From Roridomyces roridus (Eukaryota; Basidiomycota; Agaricomycetes; Agaricales; Mycenaceae), in assembly GCA_029378245.1 (NCBI GenBank), contig JARKIF010000011.1, positions 558,001-622,000 on the forward strand: a stretch of DNA of 64,000 nt, given 5' to 3'. This document shows, in pieces, positions 1-11,998 of the stretch (positions within the stretch are counted from its first letter, which is position 1; each line of letters begins with the position of its first letter). Under the pieces are notes generated by a model. That model was not told the DNA's origin. It made no database searches and was given only the letters and a program-made list of their open reading frames with translations. The position numbers were made by a program, and so were the translations under genes.

Positions 1-615
1 TCGAGTAAATGGTTCAAACCCGAACCGAACCGAACCGAATGCGAAGTTCAGGTTCAAAGGTCAGCGCATGGTCGAACCGAACCTGAAGTTCAGGTTCGAA
101 GTTCAGCCATCGCAGGGAAGTTTGAACCCGAACCAAACTTGAACCCGAAACCCACTGTTATTGATCATTTTCTCACGATTTTGCCAACTTTTTGAATAGA
201 TTTTGATTGTACTGACCCTCAGAGTAGAGAAAATAAAACAGCATCTTGCCTGAGACTGTTGGTCCCAGTGCAAATGGGGCCATCAACAATTGATGGGCTT
301 GTGATCCCATTGTTGTCCCATTGATTCAACCAAATTGGGGCTTGTAACTGGCTCAGAAGGCGTGCAGGCATTTCGTGAAGCTAGATATACTTACCATATG
401 CTTTCTTGAACAATATTTGACCGCCAAACTTGCTTTGAACCTTGGTTGAAGTTGGTGAAACGCAGGAGGTTCGAACTCGGTCCGAACCTGAAATGAACCT
501 GAACCCAAGTTCAGGTTCGGAGTTCATGATCTTGCCGAACCGAACCCGAAGTTCAGGTTCAGAGTTCAGAGGAAGGGCCTCCGAACTCGAACCGAACCGA
601 ACTTTGACATCACTA
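1..615. repeat. Partial hAT-like miniature element (right end)
   Basis: Dense direct and inverted copies of short GAACC/GGTTC-type words fill about 1-130 and 465-605, the kind of subterminal repetition seen in non-autonomous DNA transposons. The right edge reads ...GACATCACTA and stops near 615, resembling the ...CACTA end of the complete element at 49360-49870 although the internal word differs (GAACC against ACCCGT). The left terminus lies outside the window, so no target duplication can be checked. The ORFs here are low-complexity readings of the repeats and are not taken as genes. Confidence 0.5.
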
Positions 616-1526
616 CTCGTGTCTTCCAGAATGAGCGAAGGTGTCACCAGGTGTGCGTTGCTGGGTGGTGCGTCCGACATGGATTCATCATGATGGAAGG
701 AAAGAAGAGGGATCTGTACATATCACGCGCGCAAGGGATGGGATCACATCCAGCCGTGGCTGCCGATTAGCTGATTGACAGCTCCGTGCAGAAAAGCCTG
801 TCTCGGATCACGGATCACGTCGGCCTCCTTATCACGGTGAGCCTAGACCTTGCCGGAAATACCAACCCTTTGGACATTCCCCATCCTATCATCCGCAGCT
901 CACTATGTAACTCCACTGGCAACTGAAGTGGTCTGCGACTCGCGCTTGTCACCCACGCGTGAGAGATTCCTGGTCACCGGTGTTCCTTCTTCCTGGACTG
1001 TTCCTTCTTCGTTCATCAGACTTTTGACATGAAACTTGTGAGATTGTACAAGCTCATTCAAGCTCACAAGCTTCTGCCAAATCGCCGCAAGCTCACAAGC
1101 TCACAAGCCAGGTCCTGAAATCCACAAGGTCTGCCGTTCGACTCCTGGAAAGTGCAAAACTTTATTTATTCTTGGCCACTCCTGCATTTACCTTTGTGCT
1201 CAGTGGACTCAATGGCTGTCCTGCTGTTTAAAGAATTATTTCTGAGCTGAAATTTGGCTTTTTCAGATGCATTGTTCATTGGAATCGAGCTTGCGAGCTT
1301 GTGCGGCAAGCTGCCAAGCCCCACAAATCCACAAGATGATTGTCAAAACACTGATAAGTTCACAGCCGCAAGTTATAATTGTCAGACAAGCACGGGAACT
1401 CTGATGACTTCGACGTGGCAATGGCGACGCGGCTTTGACCTGACCGCCATGCTCACTATCGCTCTGCGTCTCTGCGGAGGAATCTGTGGGCAAGAGACGA
1501 CGGACCTCTCGCCTGCATCGGCCAAT
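616..1526. other. Intergenic, no gene seen
   Basis: Short ORFs only, none with recognisable protein features. About 1040-1110 has repeated 'caagctcacaagc' words. The last few hundred bases presumably carry the promoter of the STAND gene that follows; no clear TATA box was found. Confidence 0.5.
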
Positions 1527-4500
1527 ATGGACGTATCGACTGCCAATGGCTCCACAGGTACCGATAACGATCTCAGAGCCGTATTGCATCTTACTTGAAT
1601 GAGCAGAGCTCACGGGCACGTCGCAGCCGGCTGCGTCCCATCCGTTGGTCGGGAAGTCTTCCGTTAGCACCCCGTTCACCATCCCGACGTACATCGAAAC
1701 CATCAAAACCGGATTCGTTCTTTTGGCGAAGAAAGTCGAGCCTTTTGTCGACGGGACTCCCTTCAAAATCCCACTTAGTGTCTTGAATTCATTCATCGAC
1801 CTCGCCGCTGTACGTCTCCCATCTCTGGGGCTGAACACCAGACTTATCCAACTTTCAGACCGTTTCCGACAATAAGAGCACGCTAGCAGCCCTCCTTCGA
1901 CAACTCGCCGATACAGTTGATGTTGTGAATGACGCTATGTACAAAGCCACATCCGACGACGCAAAAGTTAGAGCTCGCAAGCTCTCCGAGTGAGTTGTTC
2001 TCCTCTCGAACCACCTGGATCTAACAGCGCACAGATCTTTGAGTCAAGAAATGCAGGACTTCGAGGCTCTTCAAAGGCGCCGTGGCATAATCAAAGTCCT
2101 CGAAAGTGACGAGGACATCAAGATTATGGAGGCCGCCATTCAGCGAATTCATGGTCAGCTTCAGAATTTTCAGGTGTGTGCGTATCTCCTTGTCGACTTC
2201 GAATCTCATCCCACCTCCTGTAGCTGGCCATGATCACCTCCATCGAACGGATGGCTAGAGCTGCTCATGAGAATTCAGGTGCATTGCAGAATAAACAACG
2301 CAAATTCACTCTCACCGTTGCTAGTACTCCAATCTTTGTATCGTGTCGCGGCCAACGATGCGTCCCACGATTCCGGAGAGAGATTTCCCCCGCCTCAGTG
2401 CCACCCGCAAACCCGCACGGAAATCCTGCAACAACTTGCTGAATGGTCTTTGATGGACGACCGGAGTACTCAAATTCTCTGGCTCCATGGCCCAGCCGGT
2501 GCTGTAAAATCTGCAATAGCACAGTCCTTCTGCCAGGATACCACCGCACAGGACCGGCTTGTCGCCAGTTTCTTCTTCAAGCGTGGTGATCCGTCTCGCG
2601 GCGAGAGCATGAAACTCTTTCCTACTATAGCCCACCAGTTTGCTTGCCTAACCCCCGAGCTTGGGAGTGCCATCGTGGATCAGATGGACAAACATCCCAG
2701 TGTGTTTGACAAGCCACTGTCCACGCAACTGGAGATGCTCATCCTGAAGCCCCTACAACATGCTCCCCAGGCTTGTATTCCAGTTGTCATTATCGATGGG
2801 CTGGACGAATGCACGGGGGAGCAGCGTCAGCAAGAGATTATTTGTGTTATAGCACAGAGTCTCTCGGAGTCACAGCGTCCGATTCGGTTTCTCGTCGCCA
2901 GCCGACCAGAACCCCAAATTTCCCAGCTGTTCCGAGAAGCCAACCTGCAAAACAATCACCGTCAGATCAACGTCAGCCCTTCATTCGACGACATCCGGAC
3001 GTACCTGCGCGACAACTTTGGGCGGATATCTCGAGATCATGAGACGATGGCTGGAATTCCAGCTCCCTGGCCTTCGCACCAAGAGGTCGAGCTTCTCGTC
3101 GAAAAATCGTCGGGATACTTCATCTACGCGGCGACGGTCATCAAATTTATCGACGACCCGGACTTTCGTCCCACGGACAGACTCGAAACAATCCTAAGAA
3201 TGGGAGAGCCCGAAGACGAGTCGCCTTTCGCGGCCCTGGACCAGCTCTACATCCAAATTCTTGAGGCCGCCCCCGCCCGTTCTCGACAACAACTTCTACC
3301 CATTCTGTCCGTCTTGGCTCTGCAGTTGGGACTTTCGGTGCCTCACATCGAGCAGCTTCTCGGGCTCAAGACAGGAGATGCACGGCTGACTCTTCGACGC
3401 GTTCATTCCGTCATCAAAGTCCCTTCTGATCCCAAATCCTCTGACCCACTTCAGACCCATCACGCATCGTTCCTTGACTTTCTCAATGACCAATCTCGAG
3501 CACGCGCGTTCCATGTGGGGGTCGGCAGCATCCATCTTCAAAGACTGGCGGCAGACATTCTCAAGGCTTTTGCATGTCCAACTGACGATCCAGTACTTAA
3601 TGCCATTGGCCATCTGGCCGGGTAAGTGCCACTGTATATCATATGAGTAAAAGTGCTCACAACTCCAACTACAGGCAAATCGAGCTGGAAGTCTTGACAT
3701 CTGCGTCGCCATCTACAGAACTCTTCGATTATTTGCGTGCTGTCAACCCCGACTTTATTTTGGGATGGCGGGATATGGGGCAGTTTAAAGCCGTCCTCAA
3801 ATGGTTGAAGGTATCATTGGTGGCTAGTCATGTCCACCACCGAAACTCATTTCTTCATCAGAAATTCCAGCCATCCCCACCCGCGGACCTGCTCTCACTT
3901 TGGGAAGAGTACCATTTCATGGCTTTGTGTACCCACGTCTGGGATGAAACACTATACAACGAAAGTGACAAAAATGGCAGGGAGAAGTTGCTCAAGATCG
4001 AGGATGTTACAGCTCGGATGCCACCAGAGTTGATTCGACTTCTCCATGCACAACTCTTACTATATGATGCTAGCTCTCAAGCTCCAGATGTGGCGGAGCT
4101 TCGCTATCTGTTCAACTACTCATGGGAAGAAATGCGGAATCTCCTCATGCCCATCCACAGTTTTGTCAACCAAGGGGATACGGAAGAGAATTTGAAACTT
4201 TTCTTTTGGTCCGTCTGCCATCCGACACGACTGCACCAACTTCATCCAGAGGAAACGCTGGTGAAACTGGCTCAATGCTGTCTTCGGGCAATGATCACGA
4301 TGACTCGGCATGAAATACCAAATTGGATGCAGTGAGTTCTTCGATTTTTATGCTGCGGGGACTCAACTGATTATCCTGATCACCTACAGTGCAACACCCG
4401 GCCGCTGGGGTCTTGTGTTGAGAGCCTGCCCGCCAGATCCGCTTCTTTTGCACACATTGTGCGAGGCCGAATGCCTATCGGCCTTGAACGCCGTTGACAA

Positions 4501-4722
4501 CCTGGGTAGAAACAACAGAAATTTTCTCAATGCGATAGAATGGTTGAAGGTAAGTATTCACAATAACCATTCAAGTGCAAGAAAACTTATAGCGGATGAT
4601 AGACATTTCCCAGTCCGTCGTGGGATCTGATTGCGCGTATGGAAGTTCTTCGACCAAGGGATGATCTCGAGAATGATCCCGAGTGGTCATGGGAATCGTG
4701 GAAGGCTAGGACCGGGTGGTGA
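1527..4722 (+). CDS. NACHT-domain STAND (NLR-like) protein with altered P-loop
   Basis: Fungal STAND NTPase of the NACHT class, a family linked to non-self recognition and programmed cell death. Proposed exons: 1527-1557, 1607-1809, 1859-1989, 2035-2173, 2224-2278, 2325-3621, 3675-4331, 4390-4549, 4603-4722 (930 aa); all joins keep frame. A further 51-nt in-frame stretch, 3811-3861, has GT...AG ends and may be spliced out (913 aa). Residues 1-186 form a helical N-terminal region. The NACHT lead-in (CHPQTR) and the P-loop (about 242-249) follow, then a Walker B-like VVIIDGLDE and an FLVASRPEP sensor motif. The C-terminal part is helical without clear WD40, ankyrin or TPR repeats. The P-loop reads GPAGAVKS: the usual Gly before Lys is Val (codon 2504-2506), which may impair nucleotide binding. 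The start ATG at 1527 was chosen because splicing from it joins the conserved frame; a more upstream start is possible. Confidence 0.85.
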
Positions 4723-4839
4723 TTACACCACAAATCTGTACGCTAGTTTCAAATTGTACTATTTCCCAGTACCCTGCTCATGAGTCAAACAACGAAAGTC
4801 CATCCCAAACTAAGTAAACATATAAATAACGATCCCTCC

Positions 4840-7296
4840 CTACCCCGGCCCTCCATACCCATAATCAGGCGGCAACTCCTCCTCATCCCACTCATCCCTC
4901 GTACTCTGTAATCGCTCATTCAACAACCTAACCAACTCCTCCGTCGGTAGATTGGTCGGACTCTGCGCGCCCCTTGGTAAAGGCGGCAAAGGTGCTCGTG
5001 GTGGTGAAGCCTGAGCCGCACTCCCACTCCCACTGGCACCGACATTATCATTAGCACCAGACGTCGAACCTTCACCCCCACCTCCGCCGCGAGGCCGCTT
5101 CTCGCGAGGCCATTGGGCCGTAGTAGCAGCCAACCCCGTGCTCCCGCTCGAATCAGGACTGAGCGCACTGCTCTCTGACACCTCTCCCCGCATATGCGTC
5201 TCCGACGACAACGCACCGCTCCCACCCGATGTGTTTCCCATCCCATGGTCGCTATACCCATACTCCTGCGCCCTCAACCCATTCCCACCCTCCTCAACGC
5301 GCCACGGTATAAACGGCTGCACCTCCCCCGCCAACGCCGGCTCCGCCACACGCATCTCATCCATCCTCCTCTTCCCCTCCCTCCTCCGTCGACAAAACAA
5401 AAATACACCAAGCGTAACAGCTGCGAGCAAGAGGATTCCACCCACAACGCCACCTATAATCGGCCCTTGATTCGTTTTCTTGGTGACTTGGGTGTGGTCA
5501 TCTGCGGGTGTCGGCGTTGGTGAGGGTCCCGCAGAAGAAGTCGAAGAAGATGCGGAAGATGAAGATGAGGGTGTCGAGTCGTTCGTAAATGACAGAGCAC
5601 CGATAAGCGGGCCAAGGGCATTCGTTTGAGCGCCACTGGAGAATACAGAGCTCGCAGGACCCGTCCATGAGTTGGCGTAGATGTTCGTTCCAGGGGTGGT
5701 TGCGAGTCCGAGGATGGCGTTGTACTATAGATCTCCATTAGATAACTTCGTAGTTAGAATGAGCAGCGAGATTGACCTGAACGGCAAAGTACGCCTCGAC
5801 GTAGGCGCGCATAGCAGGTGTCTTGGTGGCGTTGCGCACAAAGACAGCGCTTAGCCCTTGTACCATCTCGGGGTCTACCACTGCGTCAGTATGAATCGCG
5901 GCTTGAGGAGTGTTTAGACGTACCTCCAATTATCCCATTTGCAGCTTGCCACGCAGAATTCGGTATAGCCGTCTGCAGTATATCATCCAAGCTTCTCGAA
6001 GTCAGCGCTCCCAAAGTCGGTACAGAAAGACGACTCACAAATCCACATACGTCGCATTCCCCGTCACATTCGCCAAAATCGCCAACCCATGTATCATCAG
6101 CCCCGAATTATACGGTTCCAACAAGCTGCTAACAAAACACGTCGAGTCGGCGGCGATGTTATCCATGACGAGGTAGTTGGCGTTGTACAGATGGCCGCGC
6201 ATAAATTCGACAGAGGCGGCGGCGGCGGAGAGGTACATCGGATCGGAGGTGACTTCCGCGAGGAGGGCGGAGAGAACGAGAAAGTTGCTACATAGATCTC
6301 TGGTTCAGTGGTGTGAATGGAGAAACAAAAAGGAACGCACCCTGTTGCGAGTCCGACGACGTGTGGATCGCTTGCGTCGGTTTCCTGGAATTCATGTCAT
6401 ACGACACCAAAGAAGGATAACGAGAACGCACCCAAAATGTACCTCCCGCCATCGTAACTGAATAGATATTCGTAATCGTTACTCGCAGCGAACAGAAACA
6501 CGCACTGTCTTCGCACACTTTGGCGAGACTAAAAGTCTTGCCTGATATCGAGCCCGCCGCAGCGTCAGCAGCCGAGATGGTCCAGCTATTACCAAACCAC
6601 CAGCTTTGTACGGCGTAGTCGAGGAACGTGTGATCGCCGTAGGCCACGTATGCCCGGGCAGCAGCGCGGCCGTATGTTCTGGGAAGGGGAATCGGGATTG
6701 GGTGTAAGTAGAAACGTCGGAATGCACGTACAGGGCATAGTTCAGCTGTCCGCCATCTCATCAGTCTGCCATTCCCAGTCCAGTCAAAAAATACTGACGC
6801 TACCTGGTCGTCAGCGAAACGATTCAGGGACGTAGCACAAGGAAACGCACAATTCGTCCGAAAAATTGCCTCGATTGCCCGCCTGCGCCATGGGAAAGTA
6901 CTGCGTCAGCGCCGTCTGGTACTTTTTCTGCGCTGTGGCGAGATCGAATTCCGCCATGTACTGGTACAGAGAGCCAGCTACCCCATATGGCTGGCCTTGA
7001 AAGACGCCGTGATGAGTGGGAAGCCGAATCTAGGCCTGCGGAGGGAGCGCACCGTCAAACTGGCCAGAGGAAGTGAGGTTCCCAACGGCCTTGTCGATGG
7101 CAGCGCCAGCGAGGGACACGCGGTCGACGGGCGAGGTCGTGATGTTAGGCATCTGAGGCAAGGTTAGTCAGGACCGACAAGCCAGAAGACTAGGAGGCGG
7201 GCGTACCCGCCATGAGGAAGGTACCACCTGCGCGCCCGCGCGCGGGATCTCGAGGAGCGGCCAGAGAAGTGCGGCGAGGGAGAGAGGGAGTAACAT
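4840..7296 (-). CDS. GH76-family-like secreted, membrane-anchored glycosidase
   Basis: Resembles basidiomycete proteins of glycoside hydrolase family 76 (alpha-1,6-mannanase-like; related yeast Dfg5/Dcw1 act in wall-protein cross-linking). The start at 7296 gives a signal peptide (MLLPLSLAALLWPLL). Exon 1 is 7207-7296, exon 2 7053-7152, exon 3 starts at 6995; about nine short introns follow. Family-like segments include FADDQLNYAL (the DD is the candidate catalytic pair), AGGTFWETDASDP, PYNSGLMIHGLAILA and QYNAILGLA. A Ser/Pro-rich linker leads to a membrane span (GGVVGGILLLAAVTLGVFLF, about 5385-5445) followed by RRRR and a ~190-residue Gly/Pro/Ser-rich cytoplasmic tail. The aromatic residues usually following DD in related proteins are replaced by LNY, so activity is uncertain. 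Final exon is 4840 to about 5710. Confidence 0.8.
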
Positions 7297-7615
7297 AAGA
7301 TGGCTCGGGAGCCGTGGGTGCCAACTTGGCCATAGCGGGGAGCTATCAGCAGCCGAAATGAATTGAGGCTGATTGACGCTCGTCGAGGCTGTGCGATGCG
7401 GCAGGGATGAGGCAATGTCCGTCGGAGGCGAGGAGCAGCTTCAGAGCTGGAGACTGGGGGGGAGGGGCAGGGGGCAGGGAGGACGAGTGGAAGAAGCTAG
7501 AGACCGAGATCCGTCGGGCGGGGCCGGCGGGCTCTGCTCTTCGGCAAGGCAGTGCAGCTTCAGATCCATATTTGATCCGATTCTACTTTCGCTTTCCGCC
7601 TCCATCTGCACCGCA
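7297..7615. promoter_or_regulatory. Shared upstream region of divergent genes
   Basis: 319-bp gap between the GH76-like gene (leftward) and the SEP-domain gene (rightward). It is G-rich around 7450-7480. No clear TATA box; open frames here look incidental. Confidence 0.3.
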
Positions 7616-8260
7616 ATGGGCACTGAAAAGCAGCAGTACAGCGCATCCAACGACGAGCAGAAAAGTAGTCTCTTTTGCTGGTAAGGCCCTGCTTCATCCC
7701 TGACTCCTTCCATCGACGCCGACACCCCCAGCGGCCTCGGTGGACGAAAATCAGCCGTGCAAACTCCAATGGCTCCAGTCGACGCTCTTTCGGAGTAGCA
7801 CCTTTCTACACACGGCTCTCTCTCATCTAACAAGCGTTCTCGTTACAGGAAGGCTAGCCAGAATCCTAGTGGCACCGTGACGGAAAAGGCGCCAATCCCC
7901 GAACGTCCGTCACGGTCTACTTACGCCGCTCATCCGTGCTCTCACTTACCCACACGGAATACCAGCGGACAAGCCTGCAATCCGACACATAACATTCTGG
8001 CGCAATGGATTCAATGTCGACGTAGGCGCTGGGCAGCTCATGCGATACGACGACCTCGCGAATGCACGTATCTTGGAGCAGATTAATGCTGGGTGCGTTT
8101 CAGCGTCTAAACTCTGACGACTCATACTACAACGTTTATACGTAGGGGAGCGCCGCCGACTTTGTTGGATGTCGAACCTGGCCAGGCTGTCGAGCTCGTG
8201 GTCGTCAGACGGTTGACAGAAGATTTCGTCTCAGAATCCGGGGACAAGATACAGTCTTGA
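7616..8260 (+). CDS. Short SEP-domain protein (p47/Shp1-like fragment, no UBX)
   Basis: Proposed exons 7616-7680, 7849-7904, 7966-8092, 8146-8260, all in phase (about 120 aa). The centre matches the SEP domain of p47/Shp1/UBX-type Cdc48 adaptors: HITFWRNGFNVD, then MRYDDLANARILEQI, then PPTLLDVEPGQAVEL. In full-length adaptors SEP follows a UBA domain and precedes a UBX domain that binds Cdc48/p97. Here the frame ends about ten residues after SEP and no UBX is seen; the first exon is too short for UBA. The first intron (168 nt) is longer than its neighbours and may hide an exon. It could be a real SEP-only regulator, a partial duplicate of the adaptor gene, or a decaying copy. Start codon uncertain. 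Confidence 0.65.
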
Positions 8261-10094
8261 CCTTCCGTCTGCTGTCTTGGGCACCGAAATCGGCATCATT
8301 CTACTTCCCCAAATCAACACTGTTTTACGTATGACAATGCAGACTCGCGATATCGGTTTGCACCCTGCCAGGCGAGATGCTAGGATCAAAGGCCGGTTCG
8401 ATTCCTCCCCGCGCTTTATCCAATTATCCAAGTGCTCCTGCTTTTTTTGACTGCACCGTTTCCCCGTTGCTCGAGTCATTCGCCTACTGAACAGTGTTCC
8501 AAGGAGCACACCCTATCAGCCAGTCTGGGCTGCTGGCACCGCATGTTGTGTCCGAGTCAGAAGGCGGTTCGATTCCTCCGGGTGCTCTGGCTCACGATCT
8601 CGCGTTCTTTTAGATTTTGTGTCATCCGCCGTGGCAGTAGCTTACCGTTACGTCCAGGAACAGACCTTTCGCAGGTGCATCTCGCTCTTGGTTATCGTAT
8701 GCAATGGTCTACGCTCTGGGCCAGGTTCGATTCCTCCGAGACGCGCTGTTTCTTAACCCGATGCTTTTTAGACGTGTCATTGTTTTTCTGGAAGGCAAGC
8801 CACCGAACATTGTTACATGGATCAATGGAGCCATTTTGATGACTAACTTCATGCATCGCAGAGCTAGGCCGATATCCCTGTGGTACCCTCACATGCATCC
8901 CAAGGAAATCTCCTGGTTGTGGCCTGACCTCCCCCGTTCTATCATGGGCGCACCTGCAATACAGTGTTGACTCGCTTTCCCTGGCCATGCCGCCAGTCAG
9001 ACGGCGGTTCAATTCCCCTCGGTGTCTATCAAAATTCTGGTGACGAGTGCTTTTTTCATTGTCCACCGTGACTCCATCACTGAAGCCATTCGCCTACTGG
9101 CAAATACTTCAAACTATCACTTTGCTGCTGGCACCTTACGGAAAGTGCGAGTCAAAAGGTGGGGTCCGGGTCCTCTACCCGACGTTTGCGTCACCTAATT
9201 GCGCACTGTTACGAGCAGAGACCGACCATTGACAATTGAATCTGTATTGGGCGAATGGTGTGCAGGGACCGAGGTTCGACTCCTCCTGGCGGCGCTAGGT
9301 TCTCTTCCAACATTTGTCCCTTTTTAATCAATGTGTAACCCACTGGACTTCATTAATCCTTTTCCCACCAATTTCATTCATGAGCTCCGTACCGGAGGCG
9401 TCTCCCCACCATTCCAATCACAGCTCCAATCTAGCAAAACTCAAATCTGCCCGTCAGTCCGAGGTATGCTGTTCCGCGTGCCACTCAATGCCCATACGCC
9501 GTACAGTGCACCCCGCGACTCGCTTTCCCCTTGCCGTGCTGCATGCGTCGAGTCAGGCTGCGGTTCGAATCCCCGGGGTGTCTTGGGATGCCGCCGCTCG
9601 AACTTCTTTTTCTGGATGTCCGACTTCTTTGCTGCGTTGCTTGAGTCAGAAATGGTTGCATACTGGCGGCTCCAAGCATCAACCTGGACCTGAACAAGCA
9701 CTTTGCTGCTGGCACCATGGGACGTGCGACAAAAGGCGGTTCGATTCCACCTACTAGCCATCCATATGGGTGCATTCCATTTGTATTCCCACCGGGGGCA
9801 AAAGCCAGGGAACCTCAAAGGAGGCTTCCCTCAAAGAATCTCATTTTCATTTGTTCCGACAAAGGAAAATCAGGTTCTTTGACTCTTTGACTCCGAGTCT
9901 TGAGGCAAGCTTATTTTTTGTGTTCGCTGGCTTTTGCCCGGGGTGTCCGCGGGTTGACACAAGGTTGAAAGAATGCATATTTCAACTCCATGTAGATACG
10001 ATCTCGGAACGAATGTTGATTGAATGTTGATTCTTCAACGAATGCTTGTTCACAGTTTTGATCATCAGATCAACATCAGATCATGTGATTCATC
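8261..10094 (+). repeat. Array of degenerate tRNA-like (T-arm/B-box) units
   Basis: A gene-poor stretch with at least seven copies of a GGTTCGATTCC-like word (near 8394, 8565, 8723, 9005, 9271, 9562, 9738) spaced about 110-290 bp. Several are preceded by 'tgctggcacc' and 'gagtcaaaaggcgg' words and followed by T-runs. GGTTCGANTCC is the pol III B-box/T-arm consensus, so these look like decayed tRNA-derived repeats. No complete cloverleaf could be folded by eye. ORFs in the stretch are not convincing. Confidence 0.5.
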
Positions 10095-11444
10095 ATGACT
10101 CTTCCACCAACCACGTCCACCATGCGTCTCGCCATGTCCGACTGCGACTCCCATCCTCAGTTCTGGTCCCCTTCGAACTCCGTACCAACGATGCCCTCTT
10201 TTCCCGGCGAAATCATCCAGTCCATCGTCCAGGAACTCCCGACGCCGTCCGAGCAGGCCAAGATGTGTCTTGTATCCGCCCAATTCAAGGCGATGGCTCT
10301 GCCCGTGCTGTACCGCCATATCAACATTCGTAGCCTCGCAATGGCTATTCGCTGCTGCCTTACCATCGCCCAATGTGCCGGAAGGGGAGACTATGTCCGT
10401 AGCTTTGTCGTCGTGCCCGACGCTGATGCAGAGAGGTGCGTGCGCCTTCGAATCGAAGGGTGATATCGACTGATGAATCTTATAGACTCGTAACCTCCAT
10501 TGAATACAGGGTTCTCAGTCGTATGCTGCACCTTCTCCCCCAGCTCGAATACCTGCACATCTGGATCCCGACGTACAAAGACGACGTCTTCTATTCGCTC
10601 TTGACTGTCACGTTTCCTCGTCTCCGCCGTTTTGCATGCCATCAACCTCACTTTAACAACGAGAACCTCCTCGGAGACTTTCTACATCGCCACCCGGCCC
10701 TCACTGAGCTATGTATCATCCGTCCGCACGAGTACCAATGCGACAATCCACCCACCACTTCCAACGAATTTGCAACGCCACTGCCCCTCGTACCTCTCCC
10801 CGCCCTTCAATCTTACTCGGGCTCTTACTCGTACTTCCTCCGCCTCGCCATTCGCAACCGCAGCCTCACACATGCAACGTTCTGGGACATCCCTCGCTCC
10901 ACAGATCGACGGGACATTCTGGTGCATCGACTTGCCAATGCGCTCGCACAGGCGTCGCAACTCGGGCTCAAATTGTGTATTCTTGGCGATGCGTTTGGCG
11001 CGGAGGCGATACCTGCTCTAGCGCGCGTGCATCCCCACCTCCGGACGCTTGAAATTGGCCCATTTTTGGAGGGACCGAGTCGATTGCATCCGGTGTGTTT
11101 TTCGTGCCTTTATTGCTATCATGAAATTCAACAAGTATGGCCTGTAGAACGCCGCGACAGCCATCTCCTCGTGCCTCCCTCACCTGCCCTTCCTGACGAC
11201 GCTCAACCTGAATAATTCGGCGGACTTGTTGGACCCGTCTCGTCCTCCGACGGAGGGGCGCTTTGCGCAGCAGGATGCGGCGATGTTGGCTGCTTGGAGC
11301 CAGTTGTGTCCGACGCTTGTGGCGAGTCGGTTGCGTGCGTGGTTGTTTGCTTGGTTTTCTGGAAGTTGCTGACAGTATCGGACAGATAACCAGTATTGGC
11401 AGCGCGCACCGGGAGGCGCACAGTGGTTCATGCTTGGTCGGTGA
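10095..11444 (+). CDS. F-box protein
   Basis: Exons 10095-10435, 10486-11092, 11148-11334, 11386-11444 keep a single frame (397 aa). Residues about 35-75 (FPGEIIQSIVQELPTPSEQ followed by MCLVSAQFKAMALPVLYRHI) fit an F-box, the Skp1-binding module of SCF ubiquitin ligases; the remainder is a leucine-rich helical region of the type used by agaric F-box families for substrate binding, ending with the family-like NQYWQRAPGGAQWFMLGR. Large F-box families are common in these genomes and individual substrates cannot be predicted. The ATG at 10095 is the first in frame; 10122 and 10134 are alternatives. Confidence 0.8.
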
Positions 11445-11892
11445 GGATCCTGTTGGATTGTATGTCGATGGTTGATTTTGGGATCTATTGGAGTGGGCGG
11501 TAGATTTGTAGGGTTTCGCTGGGATCTTGTGTGATGTAAATCGGTGAATCCAAGACCCAACAAAACCGTCAAGCGTTTCTCGTTTAACACGATGTGGACT
11601 GCTCGACAAGGAATTTCTTTCTATCCAGCTTGGAGCGACGAAAACTGTGGGTTGACACGACGACGGCCCGCCTTATTGTCGTCGTATCACGCAAGCATCG
11701 GGAATTCGGACGGAGATTGACAAGGACCTAGTACGGCCGTTGCGGAAGCGTCGATGCAGTGCAACAGAAGCAGGACCGATTGCAACACCGCTGAGGAATC
11801 ACGTTCAACACGACAACCATCAGAGCGAACACCCATGCAAATCGTGACGCAATCCTCCTGCGGGCTGCATGTGGAAAGTCGTCTCTGAGCCG
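11445..11892. other. Intergenic, no gene seen
   Basis: No convincing coding signal on either strand; weak ORFs overlap the 3' end of the F-box gene. Confidence 0.4.
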
Positions 11893-11900
11893 TATATAAA
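11893..11900 (+). promoter_or_regulatory. TATA box of the small gene at 11999
   Basis: TATATAAA about 100 bp before the ATG, followed by a pyrimidine-rich leader (about 11930-11990) typical of well-expressed fungal genes. Confidence 0.6.
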
Positions 11901-11998
11901 TTCCCAGCATTCAGCCAGTATCCTTATCATCCGCCCTTCGTCTACTCTCTTCCAAACCACCTCACTTCTCTTACCACCCCCTTTCTAACTAAACAACA

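Noticed and set aside
381..693. Overlapping ORFs of about 83-99 aa on both strands
   Set aside because: Translations of the GAACC/GGTTC repeat block.
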